From contig CAYOSF010000010.1 of assembly GCA_964406605.1 (NCBI GenBank), forward strand, positions 124,001 through 188,000: a stretch of 64,000 nt of DNA. The letters run 5' to 3'. The notes below the pieces were generated by a model. It was given only the letters and a program-made list of their open reading frames with translations, did no database searches and was not told the DNA's origin. Shown piece after piece: positions 51,783 through 59,268 of this stretch. How positions within the stretch are numbered: position 1 is the stretch's first letter; the number at the start of each line of letters is the position of its first letter. The position numbers and the translations under genes are program-made. This stretch comes from CAYOSF01 sp964406605. GTDB lineage: Bacteria; Chloroflexota; Dehalococcoidia; DSTF01; RBG-16-68-14.

Positions 51783-53147
51783 CTACGGCGGCAGACTGGG
51801 TATCAAGCCGGCGCTGTATTGCAGGATGAGTGCTGCGTCTATTGCGTCGGTGCTGCCGCTGGCGTTGACATCCGCGTTGTGCTCGCAGGGCAGCGAACCC
51901 ACCAGTGATGCCACTAGCTGCAGGACGAGGGCCGCGTCGATGGCGTTGGTAGTGTAGTCGCAGTTGGCATCACCCACGGGAATGGCCTTCGCCCCGGAGA
52001 CGCTCACCGGCACGTCGCTCCTGAGGTTTGTGCCGTCCCCCAACTGGCCGAAGATGTTGTCGCCCCAGCACGCGACGCTGCCTTCAGTGAGCAAGGCGCA
52101 GGTGTGCAACCATCCGCCCCCGACGGCCGTCACGCGGCTGCCCAGGCCCAAGACCGCCTCCGGCAGGTCGCGGTCGGTCTTCGTCCCGTCTCCCAACTGC
52201 CCGTAGGAATTGAGGCCCCAACACTTCACGGTGCGCTCAGCCGTCACGGCGCAGGTGTGAAACCATCCAGCTCCTATCGCCTGGACCCCGGCGGTCAGGC
52301 CCGGGACGTTCACCGGCAAGTTGCTGTTCGTGTTCGTGCCGTCGCCCAACTGGCCGTGATCGTTGCCTCCCCAGCACTTGACGCCGCCCTCGCCAGTGAG
52401 GGCGCACGTATGGCGCATCCCTGCCGAGACTGCCCGGACACCGCTGCTGAGGCCGGAGATGTTCGTCGGCACGGTCCTTCGCATGTTCGTGCCGTCGCCC
52501 AACTGGCCGTCGTTGTTGTTGCCCCAGCACTTCACACTACCCCCGGTCATGATGGCGCACGTGTGGCTGTAGCCTGCCGAAACAGCCTGCACACCGCTGC
52601 TGACGCCCGGGACGTTCACCGGCAAGTTGCTGTTCGTGTTCGTGCCGTCGCCCAGCTGGCCGTAATCGTTGCTCCCCCAGCACTTGACGCCGCCCTCGTC
52701 CGTAAGGGCGCACGTGTGGATGCGGCCTGCCGAAACGGCCTGCACGCCGCTGCTGAGACCCGAGACGTTCACCGGCAGGTTCCTGTCCGTGTTCGTCCCG
52801 TCTCCCAACTGGCCAGCGAGGTTGTCCCCCCAGCACTTGACGCCGCCCTCGCCAGTGAGGGCGCACGTGTGGTTGTGGCCTGCCGAAACGGCCGCGACGC
52901 CAATACTAAGACCCGAAACGTTCGTCGGCAGGTTCCTGCGGGTGATCGTGCCGTCCCCCAGCTGACCCTGATCGTTGTCGCCCCAGCACGTGAGGCCACC
53001 GCCGCTGCTGAGGGCGCAGGTGTGGTCCGCGCCCGTGGATACGCTCTCGACGCCCGTGGCCGAGGCCGGGCCGGGGCGGCCCATAGCGACGGCGGGTATG
53101 AGCATGGCCGCGAGGCCCAGAGCGACGAGCGATGTGAGCGTGCGCAT
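51783..53147 (-). CDS. Secreted RCC1-repeat beta-propeller with C-terminal dockerin
   Basis: 454 residues from ATG 53147; the longer frame to 53246 has no signal-like start. A signal peptide (LVALGLAAMLIPAVAMG) is followed by seven near-identical RCC1 units (SAGxxHTCALTGEGGVKCWGxNxxGQLGDGTNT), whose DNA repeats are so similar that recent repeat homogenisation is likely. It ends with a dockerin-like pair (GDANCDYTTNAIDAALVLQ and [19 protein letters not shown]) with weaker calcium loops than the sister at 47498. Extracellular; non-enzymatic by sequence. Confidence 0.88.
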   Translation of the reverse strand: MRTLTSLVALGLAAMLIPAVAMGRPGPASATGVESVSTGADHTCALSSGGGLTCWGDNDQGQLGDGTITRRNLPTNVSGLSIGVAAVSAGHNHTCALTGEGGVKCWGDNLAGQLGDGTNTDRNLPVNVSGLSSGVQAVSAGRIHTCALTDEGGVKCWGSNDYGQLGDGTNTNSNLPVNVPGVSSGVQAVSAGYSHTCAIMTGGSVKCWGNNNDGQLGDGTNMRRTVPTNISGLSSGVRAVSAGMRHTCALTGEGGVKCWGGNDHGQLGDGTNTNSNLPVNVPGLTAGVQAIGAGWFHTCAVTAERTVKCWGLNSYGQLGDGTKTDRDLPEAVLGLGSRVTAVGGGWLHTCALLTEGSVACWGDNIFGQLGDGTNLRSDVPVSVSGAKAIPVGDANCDYTTNAIDAALVLQLVASLVGSLPCEHNADVNASGSTDAIDAALILQYSAGLIPSLPP

Positions 53148-53427
53148 GAAGGTGGAGTCCTTGTCCCAGGATGGCCTCACACTAGACGGCTGAAGCGTAC
53201 GTGTCAAGCGCACCGCCGCCGAATGAGAGTTGGGTGTGTTCCGCAATCCAGTTGAGTGCGGTCGCGGTGCTAGGGCTGGGTCGGCGAGCGGGATTGCGCC
53301 CTTTCATCATCGTGTGGCCTCCGACCCCCGCGAAGAACGAAATGACTAGCACCGTGCCGTCGTCATCGGCCCCAGTAGATAGTGCATCCGGCCTTGGCGG
53401 GCTACCACGGCACCGTTTGGCCGTCGC

Positions 53428-53459
53428 CAATGTCGTACAATCGCACTTGGACGCCCTTG
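53428..53459 (+). repeat. TCGCAC-loop intergenic hairpin, copy B
   Basis: CAATGTCGTACAA-TCGCAC-TTGGACGCCCTTG. CAA/TTG at the loop, CGT/ACG after one A.G mismatch, and a second outer CAA/TTG. It lies upstream of the methyltransferase gene in a 415-base gap (53148-53562) that holds no supported gene. Confidence 0.55.
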
Positions 53460-53562
53460 ACCTCCGACTAAGGTATCCTCCAGCGGATGGCATATGACTT
53501 CCGGAATGACGTATTCTTGCGATACGTGTGGCTGAGCGTCCTAGACTGGCACTCACCCATAT

Positions 53563-54384
53563 ATGAGCACCAAAGACCCGAAGATCGCGGCACAAAAGCG
53601 CTTCGCCAGCCGTAGGTGGGGTGAGCAGGCCCTCGACCTCGTCACGCGTTGCGCCACCGACCCGCCGGTGGTGCTTGCCGGCCTCATCGATGCCGTCCGA
53701 GAGCGGGCTGGACCAGGCAGCCGTGTCGTCGAGCTCGGCTTCGGGTCCGGCTGGCTACTGGAAGCGCTGCGTGACCAGCTGCCGGAAACGCAGCTTCACG
53801 GACTCGACATGTCGCTGGGCTTCGTCGGGCGGGCCTACCAAGAGCACCGCAGCGACGCGCGCGTTCTGATCGGCGATATGGAACGGCTGCCGTACCGGGA
53901 AGACGCATTTGACGTAGTCGCCACCTGCTGGACTCTCTATTTCATGCGAGACATCGACATCGCGTTGGAGGAGATCAAACGCTGCCTGAAGCCGGGCGGC
54001 CGTCTCATCGCAGCAACGAACGCGCCCGACCACGAATTGGAGGTCGGCGAGTTGATTTCTGAGGCGATCCGCCTGGCGCTCGGGCGCGAAGAGCCCGATC
54101 ACGACGTGGGGCATCGCTTCGACTTGGCGACGGGAGCCGCAAGTCTGTCTCGCCATTTCTCAAGAGTCGAGGTGCGCCGGTGGGACGGTGAGCTGGTGCT
54201 CGTGGATCCGAATGACGTCGAGGCCCTCTGGCAGCCGTGGGAGCCACCCATGATGGAGAAGCACGAGCAGCGAGCTGTCCGTGCAGAGTTCGTGCGCCTC
54301 GCTCGGGAAGTGCTTGCTCGCGGTGGCGAACTGCGGATTCGGCGCCGCAGCGGCATGTTTCTGTGCGATCGTTCGTCGCCCTGA
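53563..54384 (+). CDS. Class I SAM-dependent methyltransferase
   Basis: 273 residues. Motif I VVELGFGSGWLLEAL, acidic residue after strand 2 (LHGLDMSLGFVG), GDMERLPYREDAFDVV (post-motif with LPYREDAFD) and the glycine-rich CLKPGGRLIAATN are all present, as in the Methyltransf_11/25 group. Small-molecule acceptor likely. It is oriented away from the RCC1 gene and followed by a 9-bp hairpin 100 bases downstream. Confidence 0.85.
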   Translation: MSTKDPKIAAQKRFASRRWGEQALDLVTRCATDPPVVLAGLIDAVRERAGPGSRVVELGFGSGWLLEALRDQLPETQLHGLDMSLGFVGRAYQEHRSDARVLIGDMERLPYREDAFDVVATCWTLYFMRDIDIALEEIKRCLKPGGRLIAATNAPDHELEVGELISEAIRLALGREEPDHDVGHRFDLATGAASLSRHFSRVEVRRWDGELVLVDPNDVEALWQPWEPPMMEKHEQRAVRAEFVRLAREVLARGGELRIRRRSGMFLCDRSSP

Positions 54385-54483
54385 GCCTGTACGGGCGAGC
54401 CATCACGACTTGGCCGCCCAACAGCACAGGTTCGCGGGCTACTTCTGGATTCTTGAGGTGGCATCGGCTTGTTGACCGGTAGG

Positions 54484-54507
54484 GTCGTGCATTCGCACAT
54501 GCACGAC
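54484..54507 (+). repeat. TCGCAC-loop intergenic hairpin, copy D (perfect 9-bp stem)
   Basis: GTCGTGCAT-TCGCAC-ATGCACGAC: a perfect 9-bp stem closing the same six-base loop as the other copies, with different stem bases that still pair. No T-run. It follows the methyltransferase gene. The surrounding gap 54385-54818 otherwise holds only the tRNA fragment. Confidence 0.6.
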
Positions 54508-54706
54508 GGAGGGCAGGCGCGGGCGGGTTCTCGGCCGGTGTGTTGTTTGGGCGATGAAGGCTGCACTATCCCCACTTAGTGTCACCTCGTCCACTCCGTA
54601 ACTCCCCCACAGCCTCCTTATCCCTCGATCGCAATCTCAGATTCGTATCTAGCGATGTCGCAGATCGTGCTCAGTTATCGTGTCGGATCACCTCAGCACG
54701 ACGGCA

Positions 54707-54756
54707 CCTGTCTGGGGGATAGGGAATCGCCGGTTCGAATCCGACCTCCCCGACCA
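54707..54756 (+). pseudogene. 3-prime half of a tRNA-Pro(GGG) gene
   Basis: Anticodon arm CCTGT-CTGGGGG-ATAGG (54707-54723; anticodon GGG), variable loop GAATC, T arm GCCGG-TTCGAAT-CCGAC (one mismatch), acceptor strand CTCCCCG (54746-54752) and ACCA. The matching acceptor 5-prime strand (CGGGGAG) and a D arm are absent upstream: the 26 bases before 54707 cannot pair with the acceptor. A tRNA 3-prime half beginning at the anticodon stem is what a tyrosine-recombinase attachment site leaves behind. It is the only tRNA-like sequence I find in the window. Confidence 0.75.
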
Positions 54757-54818
54757 TTCTTCGTATCGAGAAGAGGGCTATTCGTGCCACTCGATGTGGC
54801 CATGGACGACAAGGCAGA

Positions 54819-55709
54819 CTACTCAGCCACATGCTCGGCAGCGGCGAGCATCTTGCGTCCAAGGGGCTGCAAGTCGATCTTGGTACACAGCAGTCCCGAC
54901 GACATGCGCTCGATCACGCCCCATTCCCAGATCGCCGTCGCATCTAGTCCAGTTCGCACGGCGAGCCACCGCGCCCGCTCACGCGCATCGCCCTGAAGCA
55001 GATCGACCGGGTCCCCGCGCATCAGCACGCCCAGGTCGTACTCGGCTTCGGCAAGCAGCCCATCGGGATCGATGAGCTTGAATCCGGTGCCAGCTCCGAG
55101 CGCGTTCAACTGATGCACATCGCCATGGACGAGCACGGAACGTTCGTCATCGTGTGCGGCGATTCTCCGCTGAGCGCAGTCGAGCGCGTAGGCGACCGCG
55201 CGCTCCGAGCACGGGCGATCGAGGGCTTCCCAGGTCGTCGCAACGAACTCGACGAGCCAGCGGCCCTTCTCCGCGCCCGTCGGCAGACCGCAACCCGCCG
55301 CTGGACGCCACACACGTTCGACCGTTGAGCACAAGATCTCGAGCCGCTGCTGCAAGGGCAGCCGCAGCTCAAACAAGGAACGGCCAAGTCGTTCTATAAG
55401 AAGAGCGCCGCGTTCGGCATCGTCGCGCAGAAGGAGCGCGCAACCCTCTCCCTTCGTCATTCGCAGGAACGCGATCTCGTTCCTCGCCCCGTCTGCGCCA
55501 TGTGGGATGAGCAGCTTCAGGACGGCCGGCGTGCCATCGGCGAGCGTGGCTTCGGCGACGAACGCTTCATGTCCGCCGGTCAGGGAACGTCCGACGGCAA
55601 GAGACCAGTCGCGTTCGAGACTTGCGACCAGCACCGGCAGATCATCGAGCCATCCCGCCGCGCCAACGTCCAGCGCCTTCCGGCGGACCACGTCTGGTAC
55701 ACGTATCAC
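54819..55709 (-). CDS. APH(6)/streptomycin-hydroxyurea kinase-type phosphotransferase
   Basis: 296 residues from GTG 55709, the start that fits the family length; codons beyond it overlap IS-derived sequence. GGHEAFVAEATLADGTPAVLK (nucleotide loop and Lys), VLVHGDVHQLNAL (catalytic HGDxxxxN) and LIDPDGLLAEAEYDLGVLMRG are characteristic of the aminoglycoside/hydroxyurea resistance kinase family (APH_6). It may inactivate streptomycin-like aminoglycosides, though environmental members can have other substrates. An IS3 transposase tail directly upstream suggests transfer. Confidence 0.82.
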   Translation of the reverse strand: MIRVPDVVRRKALDVGAAGWLDDLPVLVASLERDWSLAVGRSLTGGHEAFVAEATLADGTPAVLKLLIPHGADGARNEIAFLRMTKGEGCALLLRDDAERGALLIERLGRSLFELRLPLQQRLEILCSTVERVWRPAAGCGLPTGAEKGRWLVEFVATTWEALDRPCSERAVAYALDCAQRRIAAHDDERSVLVHGDVHQLNALGAGTGFKLIDPDGLLAEAEYDLGVLMRGDPVDLLQGDARERARWLAVRTGLDATAIWEWGVIERMSSGLLCTKIDLQPLGRKMLAAAEHVAE

Positions 55710-55767
55710 GATGTTGGCACGCTCCTGACCCTGACCGGGTTTCCCGGACTGCTTGCTTCTTGGCTGA

Positions 55768-55910
55768 TCATGCCGCACCTTCCGTCGTTGTGTACAGGCG
55801 TTCGTAGTCGACCGGGCTGAGATTGTCGATGGACGTGTGCCGGCGCCGCATGCTGTACCAGGCCTCGAGCCACTCAAAGATCGCCGCCGCGAGCTGGGCC
55901 CGCGTCGTTG
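55768..55910 (-). mobile_element. IS3-family transposase C-terminal fragment
   Basis: The minus strand reads AAAIFEWLEAWYSMRRRHTS then IDNLSPVDYERLYTTTEGAA and stop, the classic end of IS3-family OrfB (FxWIExxYNxxRRHSxLGxxSPxxYE). About 47 codons remain; the DDE catalytic core is missing. A CCGGG-AAA-CCCGG palindrome between this stop and the kinase start (near 55740) may be part of the element end. The fragment joins at about 55911 an unrelated plus-strand fragment. Confidence 0.85.
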
Positions 55911-56038
55911 GGCGCGTCCGAGACTACGAGCTCTTCCGCGACGGCTCCATGCGCTCCTATCTAGAAGGCCTGGCCATCCACCTCATCGGCTACAGGGACA
56001 TTAGAGAGGCTCTTCGGTCCGGCGCCTTGGAAGGGTGA
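55911..56038 (+). pseudogene. C-terminal gene fragment of unknown family
   Basis: About 42 codons to a TGA at 56036 (RVRDYELFRDGSMRSYLEGL, then AIHLIGYRDIREALRSGALEG) of normal composition and helical character. No start or upstream part exists because the IS3 fragment abuts it. Family not recognised. Confidence 0.35.
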
Positions 56039-56073
56039 GGGAGGCTGGGCTAAAGGCCGCCGTCGCGTCTAGA

Positions 56074-56541
56074 TCACCGAAGAGGCGGACCATCGCCTTT
56101 CGAACCCAGCCCCAGCACGTCGTTACGCACATCCGAGCCTAGCGCGACCACGAACGTTTGCTTTCCGCCTAGCCCGTTGAGACTCGTCCCTAACAGAACC
56201 AGACCGTCGTCATGAATGATGTATCTGTCGTGAAGGTCTCTATCCTGTGCGACTCGGATTTCGAGCTTCCCATGGTGCTGTCGATTGAGGGCAGCGAGGT
56301 CTCGCTTTAGGGCGCTCGGGCTTCTGACATTCACGGTGAGAAGACGTATGACTTTAGCGTCTCGACACTTGTCAAGGAAGTCAAGCGTTCTGGGGTCTAC
56401 ATATGGGTCGCACACTCTCACTTCACCTCGCAACTCCGATAGCGTGGCCTCCGTCTTCCTTATGCCTTTGAAAGCTTGTTCTGGCTGGATGAACAAGACC
56501 TCCTGCGACCCCGCTGCCGCTACCTCATTGACGACCGGCAT
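56074..56541 (-). CDS. Phospholipase D-like domain protein, short
   Basis: 155 residues. VRVCDPYVDPRTLDFLDKC, VIRLLTVNVRS and especially LHDRYIIHDDGLVLLGTSLNGLGGK resemble the PLD superfamily, where HxR/HxK with downstream Asp and GTSLN forms one active-site half. Only one HKD-like half (HDRY) is present, so activity would need a dimer. The last 15 residues (LGLGSKGDGPPLR) look out of frame with the usual ending, so the gene may be 3-prime damaged. Confidence 0.65.
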   Translation of the reverse strand: MPVVNEVAAAGSQEVLFIQPEQAFKGIRKTEATLSELRGEVRVCDPYVDPRTLDFLDKCRDAKVIRLLTVNVRSPSALKRDLAALNRQHHGKLEIRVAQDRDLHDRYIIHDDGLVLLGTSLNGLGGKQTFVVALGSDVRNDVLGLGSKGDGPPLR

Positions 56542-56635
56542 GCTAGTGCCCTTCCAAGTTAGCTGAACGGGTGAGACGCTTTCGCTGCCGGCGGGGCTCG
56601 GCCGAGAACTCCAGTCCCCGAGCGCGGCCGCCGGA

Positions 56636-57607
56636 CTACGACGAGAGTTCAGCCCGGCGCGACCACCAGGCCTCGGCGGCGGTCATCGCGCTCTCGGCCT
56701 CGCGGATGCCGTCGCCCACGAGCCCCGCGGTGGCAGCCCAGTGCAAGGGTATGAGGGCTAGAGCCCCGGGGAGCCAACGGTGCTCGTCGCGAGTCAGCGG
56801 TTCCGGAGCCGTGCTTTCGTAGGCGTCGAGCAGTCGTCTCGGCTCTAGCAATTCGCCGCTCTGTGAGACATGGTGCAGGCTGCCGGCGATGTCGTACAGC
56901 CGCTCCCTGAACCTCGCAAAATCCAGGTCGAAGGTGACCCATGAGCCGTCTGACAGTTCTCCCGCGTTGCCCAATTTGTAGTCCCCATGAATCGGGGCGA
57001 ATGGCAGTTCGACCTCCTTCCGGAGCTTGGAGAGTTCGCCAGTCAGTTGGCGCATCCGATGCACGACCGGCTCGCTGCGGGGTCCCAGCCTTCGGCGTGT
57101 GAAGCCGACCGAGTAACGCAGTTGGCTGAAGGTTCTGTGATCGTCGAGGGGTTCGGGCGGACTCGGCTCCCAGACTGCTTTGAGAGCAGTGTGAACGCGT
57201 CCGAGCTCCTCGAATACGCGGACGTGGGAGTCCTCGTCCGCCCGTGGCTGGACGTGATCGATGAACTCCTCAATCTCAGCCCAACGATCAGCGACCCTCA
57301 CGAGGTCGCGGCCGGAAATCCGAATCGGCCGAGCGACGCGGACTTGCGTCCGCTGGAGCCGCTCCCGCAGGCGCCGCAGTCCCGCTACCCGGCCGCGGCG
57401 GGTCCAGGGCCTATGAACCCGGAGGAGAACCGGCGGCTCAACGTCTATCCGCACGTTGAGGTTGAACCCACCGCCGATGTCTGCCCATCCGGCCCCGCGC
57501 GCGACGCGGTCGATCAGGGCCGAGACGGCCGGATCATCTGGGCTGGCTCTAGGTCCAAACCAGCGCGGCAAGGCAGGGGGAGAGGTCGAAGCTTCGATTC
57601 CGGTCAT
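56636..57607 (-). CDS. Aminoglycoside-phosphotransferase-fold kinase
   Basis: 323 residues from ATG 57607. GGGFNLNVRIDVEPPVLLRVHRP (nucleotide loop and Lys-to-Arg strand), FAPIHGDYKLGNAGEL (catalytic HGDxxxxN) and VTFDLDFARFRERLYDIAGSLH (metal-binding Asp) are clear. More like homoserine- or choline-kinase-type APH members than resistance enzymes. No operon partner: the upstream sequence is a truncated glycosyltransferase. Confidence 0.8.
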   Translation of the reverse strand: MTGIEASTSPPALPRWFGPRASPDDPAVSALIDRVARGAGWADIGGGFNLNVRIDVEPPVLLRVHRPWTRRGRVAGLRRLRERLQRTQVRVARPIRISGRDLVRVADRWAEIEEFIDHVQPRADEDSHVRVFEELGRVHTALKAVWEPSPPEPLDDHRTFSQLRYSVGFTRRRLGPRSEPVVHRMRQLTGELSKLRKEVELPFAPIHGDYKLGNAGELSDGSWVTFDLDFARFRERLYDIAGSLHHVSQSGELLEPRRLLDAYESTAPEPLTRDEHRWLPGALALIPLHWAATAGLVGDGIREAESAMTAAEAWWSRRAELSS

Positions 57608-57720
57608 GGCAATGGCCCAGCAGCGCACCCGACGAAGGGTTCCGCCGGCGGGCATAGCACAATCTTACCGCGACGCTATGACGGCGGCACCCCGCAGCCC
57701 TTTCAGCTCGCCTGATACCC

Positions 57721-58275
57721 GTGGAAGGTGCGCCCGACGAGGATGTTCCGTTCGAGGTCATCCGGATAGGGCAGGCCCTTCCCTTGTTCGGCAACGGCTC
57801 CCAGACCTTGCACACCCTTCATCCGCGGATGTTTGGCAAGCTCAAGCGCCTGTTCCACGAGCCGCGCTTCGACATCATTCATTCGCACGCGCCCTACAAT
57901 CCCAGTATCGTGCAGGTGCCAGCATTCGTGGCGCCTCCCGAGAGCGTGACAATCGGGACCTTTCATTCAGTCTTTTCTGGAAACCTGCTGTTCGACGTGC
58001 TTTCTCCCTTGATGCGGCCGTCCATCGCGCGTCTCGACGGCCGCATCGTCGTCTCCGAGCCGTGTATCCAGTCTCTGATGCCGTACTTCCCATTCGAATA
58101 CACAGTCATTCCGAACGGCATAGACAACGCTCGCTTCACGCCTGAGGCCCAGCCCTTCCCCGAATTCCTTGACGGTCGCAAGAACATTCTCTTCCTGGGC
58201 CGATTTGACCCGCGCAACGGCCTTGGCACAATGATCGACACGTTCACCGCGGTACGACGCGCCCGCGGGAGCGAC
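57721..58275 (+). pseudogene. GT4-family glycosyltransferase truncated at both ends
   Basis: The frame from GTG 57721 gives about 185 residues typical of PimA-like GT4 enzymes: IIHSHAPYNPSIVQ, TIGTFHSVFSG, GRIVVSEPCIQSL, VIPNGIDNARF and NILFLGRFDPRNGLGTMIDTF. The N-terminal donor-side GGV loop (about 60 residues) and the C-terminal EG-xx-E nucleotide-sugar site are absent; homology ends at about RRARGSD and the frame runs through unrelated sequence to 58452. Confidence 0.8.
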
Positions 58276-58467
58276 GTCATCTGGGAGCATTGGCAGGAAA
58301 CGCTCGAGCCGCTCCGTGAAGCACTAAACACCGCACTGTCGGAACGGTGGGAGGAGTGGGAAATCCCGCAGAATACTCGCGGCTCCCCCGATACACAAAC
58401 ACACCCCCCTCTTTTGCGCCAGCACTCAAATGCGGACTGCTGGGGCGGGTAGCGTCGGGGCCGGGGG

Positions 58468-58565
58468 CCGGCCGCTCGCGATGCCGCCTGCTGCCAGGAG
58501 TGGTATCTCTGGATAACGCTCCACGATTCGCACCAGCAGGGGCAGCAACGAAGCAGCGCCGCAGT
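58468..58565 (-). pseudogene. Nitronate monooxygenase fragment
   Basis: In one minus frame about 30 codons read ASLLPLLVRIVERYPEIPLL and AAGGIASGR, the FMN-phosphate-binding strand-loop of nitronate monooxygenase/2-nitropropane dioxygenase. Nothing else of the enzyme is present. It is wedged between the GT4 and SDR remnants, one base-pair step from the SDR break. Confidence 0.6.
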
Positions 58566-59015
58566 GCCCGCCAGCAATAGTGGGACTAGGCGGTTCACGA
58601 GCACGAAGTGGCCGACGTGGTTCGTCCCGAACTGCATCTCGAATCCGTCGGCCGTCGTTCCGAGCGGGCAGGCCATGATGCCGCCGTTGGCGATGACGAT
58701 ATGGAGCGGCGACGCCTCCGCCAGCAGCTCGTCAGCGCAGGCGCGCACGCTCGCCAGCGACGCTAGATCGAGTTGCCGCAGGTCAAGAAGAGCGGAAGGG
58801 GCGTGGGCCCTGATCGCGTCGGCCGCACGCCCCCCCTTGTCGAGATCCCGGACGGCCATGATGACGGTCGCGCCGTGAGCCGCGAGAGCGCGTGCTGTCT
58901 CCGCGCCGAGCCCGGCCGATGAGCCCGTGACCAGCGCGCGACGACCGGTGAGATCGACCCCGTCGAGGAGTTCGTCGGTGGTTGTTTGCGCGCCGTATGC
59001 GGCCGGGTCGCTCAT
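58566..59015 (-). pseudogene. SDR gene truncated after about 150 residues
   Basis: From ATG 59015: GRRALVTGSSAGLGAETARAL (cofactor loop TGxxxGxG), VRDLDKG, LDLASLASVRA, VIANGGIMACPLG (NAG variant) and QFGTNHVGHFVLVNRLVPLL. The break comes at the helix before the catalytic Ser, so Ser, YxxxK and the substrate loop are all missing. The reading frame goes on into the nitronate-monooxygenase fragment and antisense GT4, giving a false 350-codon frame. It resembles retinol-dehydrogenase/WWOX-type SDRs. Confidence 0.8.
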
Positions 59016-59160
59016 GACGGTCTTCCACGCCCCGTCCGATGCTGTACGAGCCGAATTGATTATAGCCAGGCCACCTCAAAGGGTGATGCGCTCGGATTCC
59101 GGCCGCGCGCTCCTAGTGTGCCCTAGAACACCTTGTGCCCCGCTGCCCAACAGTGGTCAG

Positions 59161-59192
59161 CAACGTCGTACAATCGCACTTGCAGGCTATTG
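59161..59192 (+). repeat. TCGCAC-loop intergenic hairpin, copy C
   Basis: CAACGTCGTACAA-TCGCAC-TTGCAGGCTATTG: same inner CAA/TTG and outer CAA/TTG at the same spacing as copy B, with partial pairing between them. It shares 18 identical bases (GTCGTACAATCGCACTTG) with copy B. It lies downstream of the convergent serine hydrolase gene. Confidence 0.55.
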
Positions 59193-59268
59193 GAGCAGAA
59201 CCTGCTTCGGTTGCCCCACCTGCCGGGCTTAGGTGGTGGAGCCTGCGGCGCCTGTTCCCGGCGCCCGC

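Noticed and set aside
53182..53595. Minus-strand ORF of 137 codons upstream of the methyltransferase
   Set aside because: No ribosome site, no domain, overlaps the methyltransferase start and the hairpin copy B.
54671..54862. Minus-strand ORF beginning with a VGEVGFEPA-type peptide
   Set aside because: This peptide type is a known false translation of tRNA sequence; the DNA is the tRNA-Pro fragment.
57963..59015. A 350-residue SDR protein
   Set aside because: Only the first 150 residues are SDR. The rest translates a nitronate-monooxygenase fragment in the wrong frame and the antisense of a glycosyltransferase, so it is a truncated gene.
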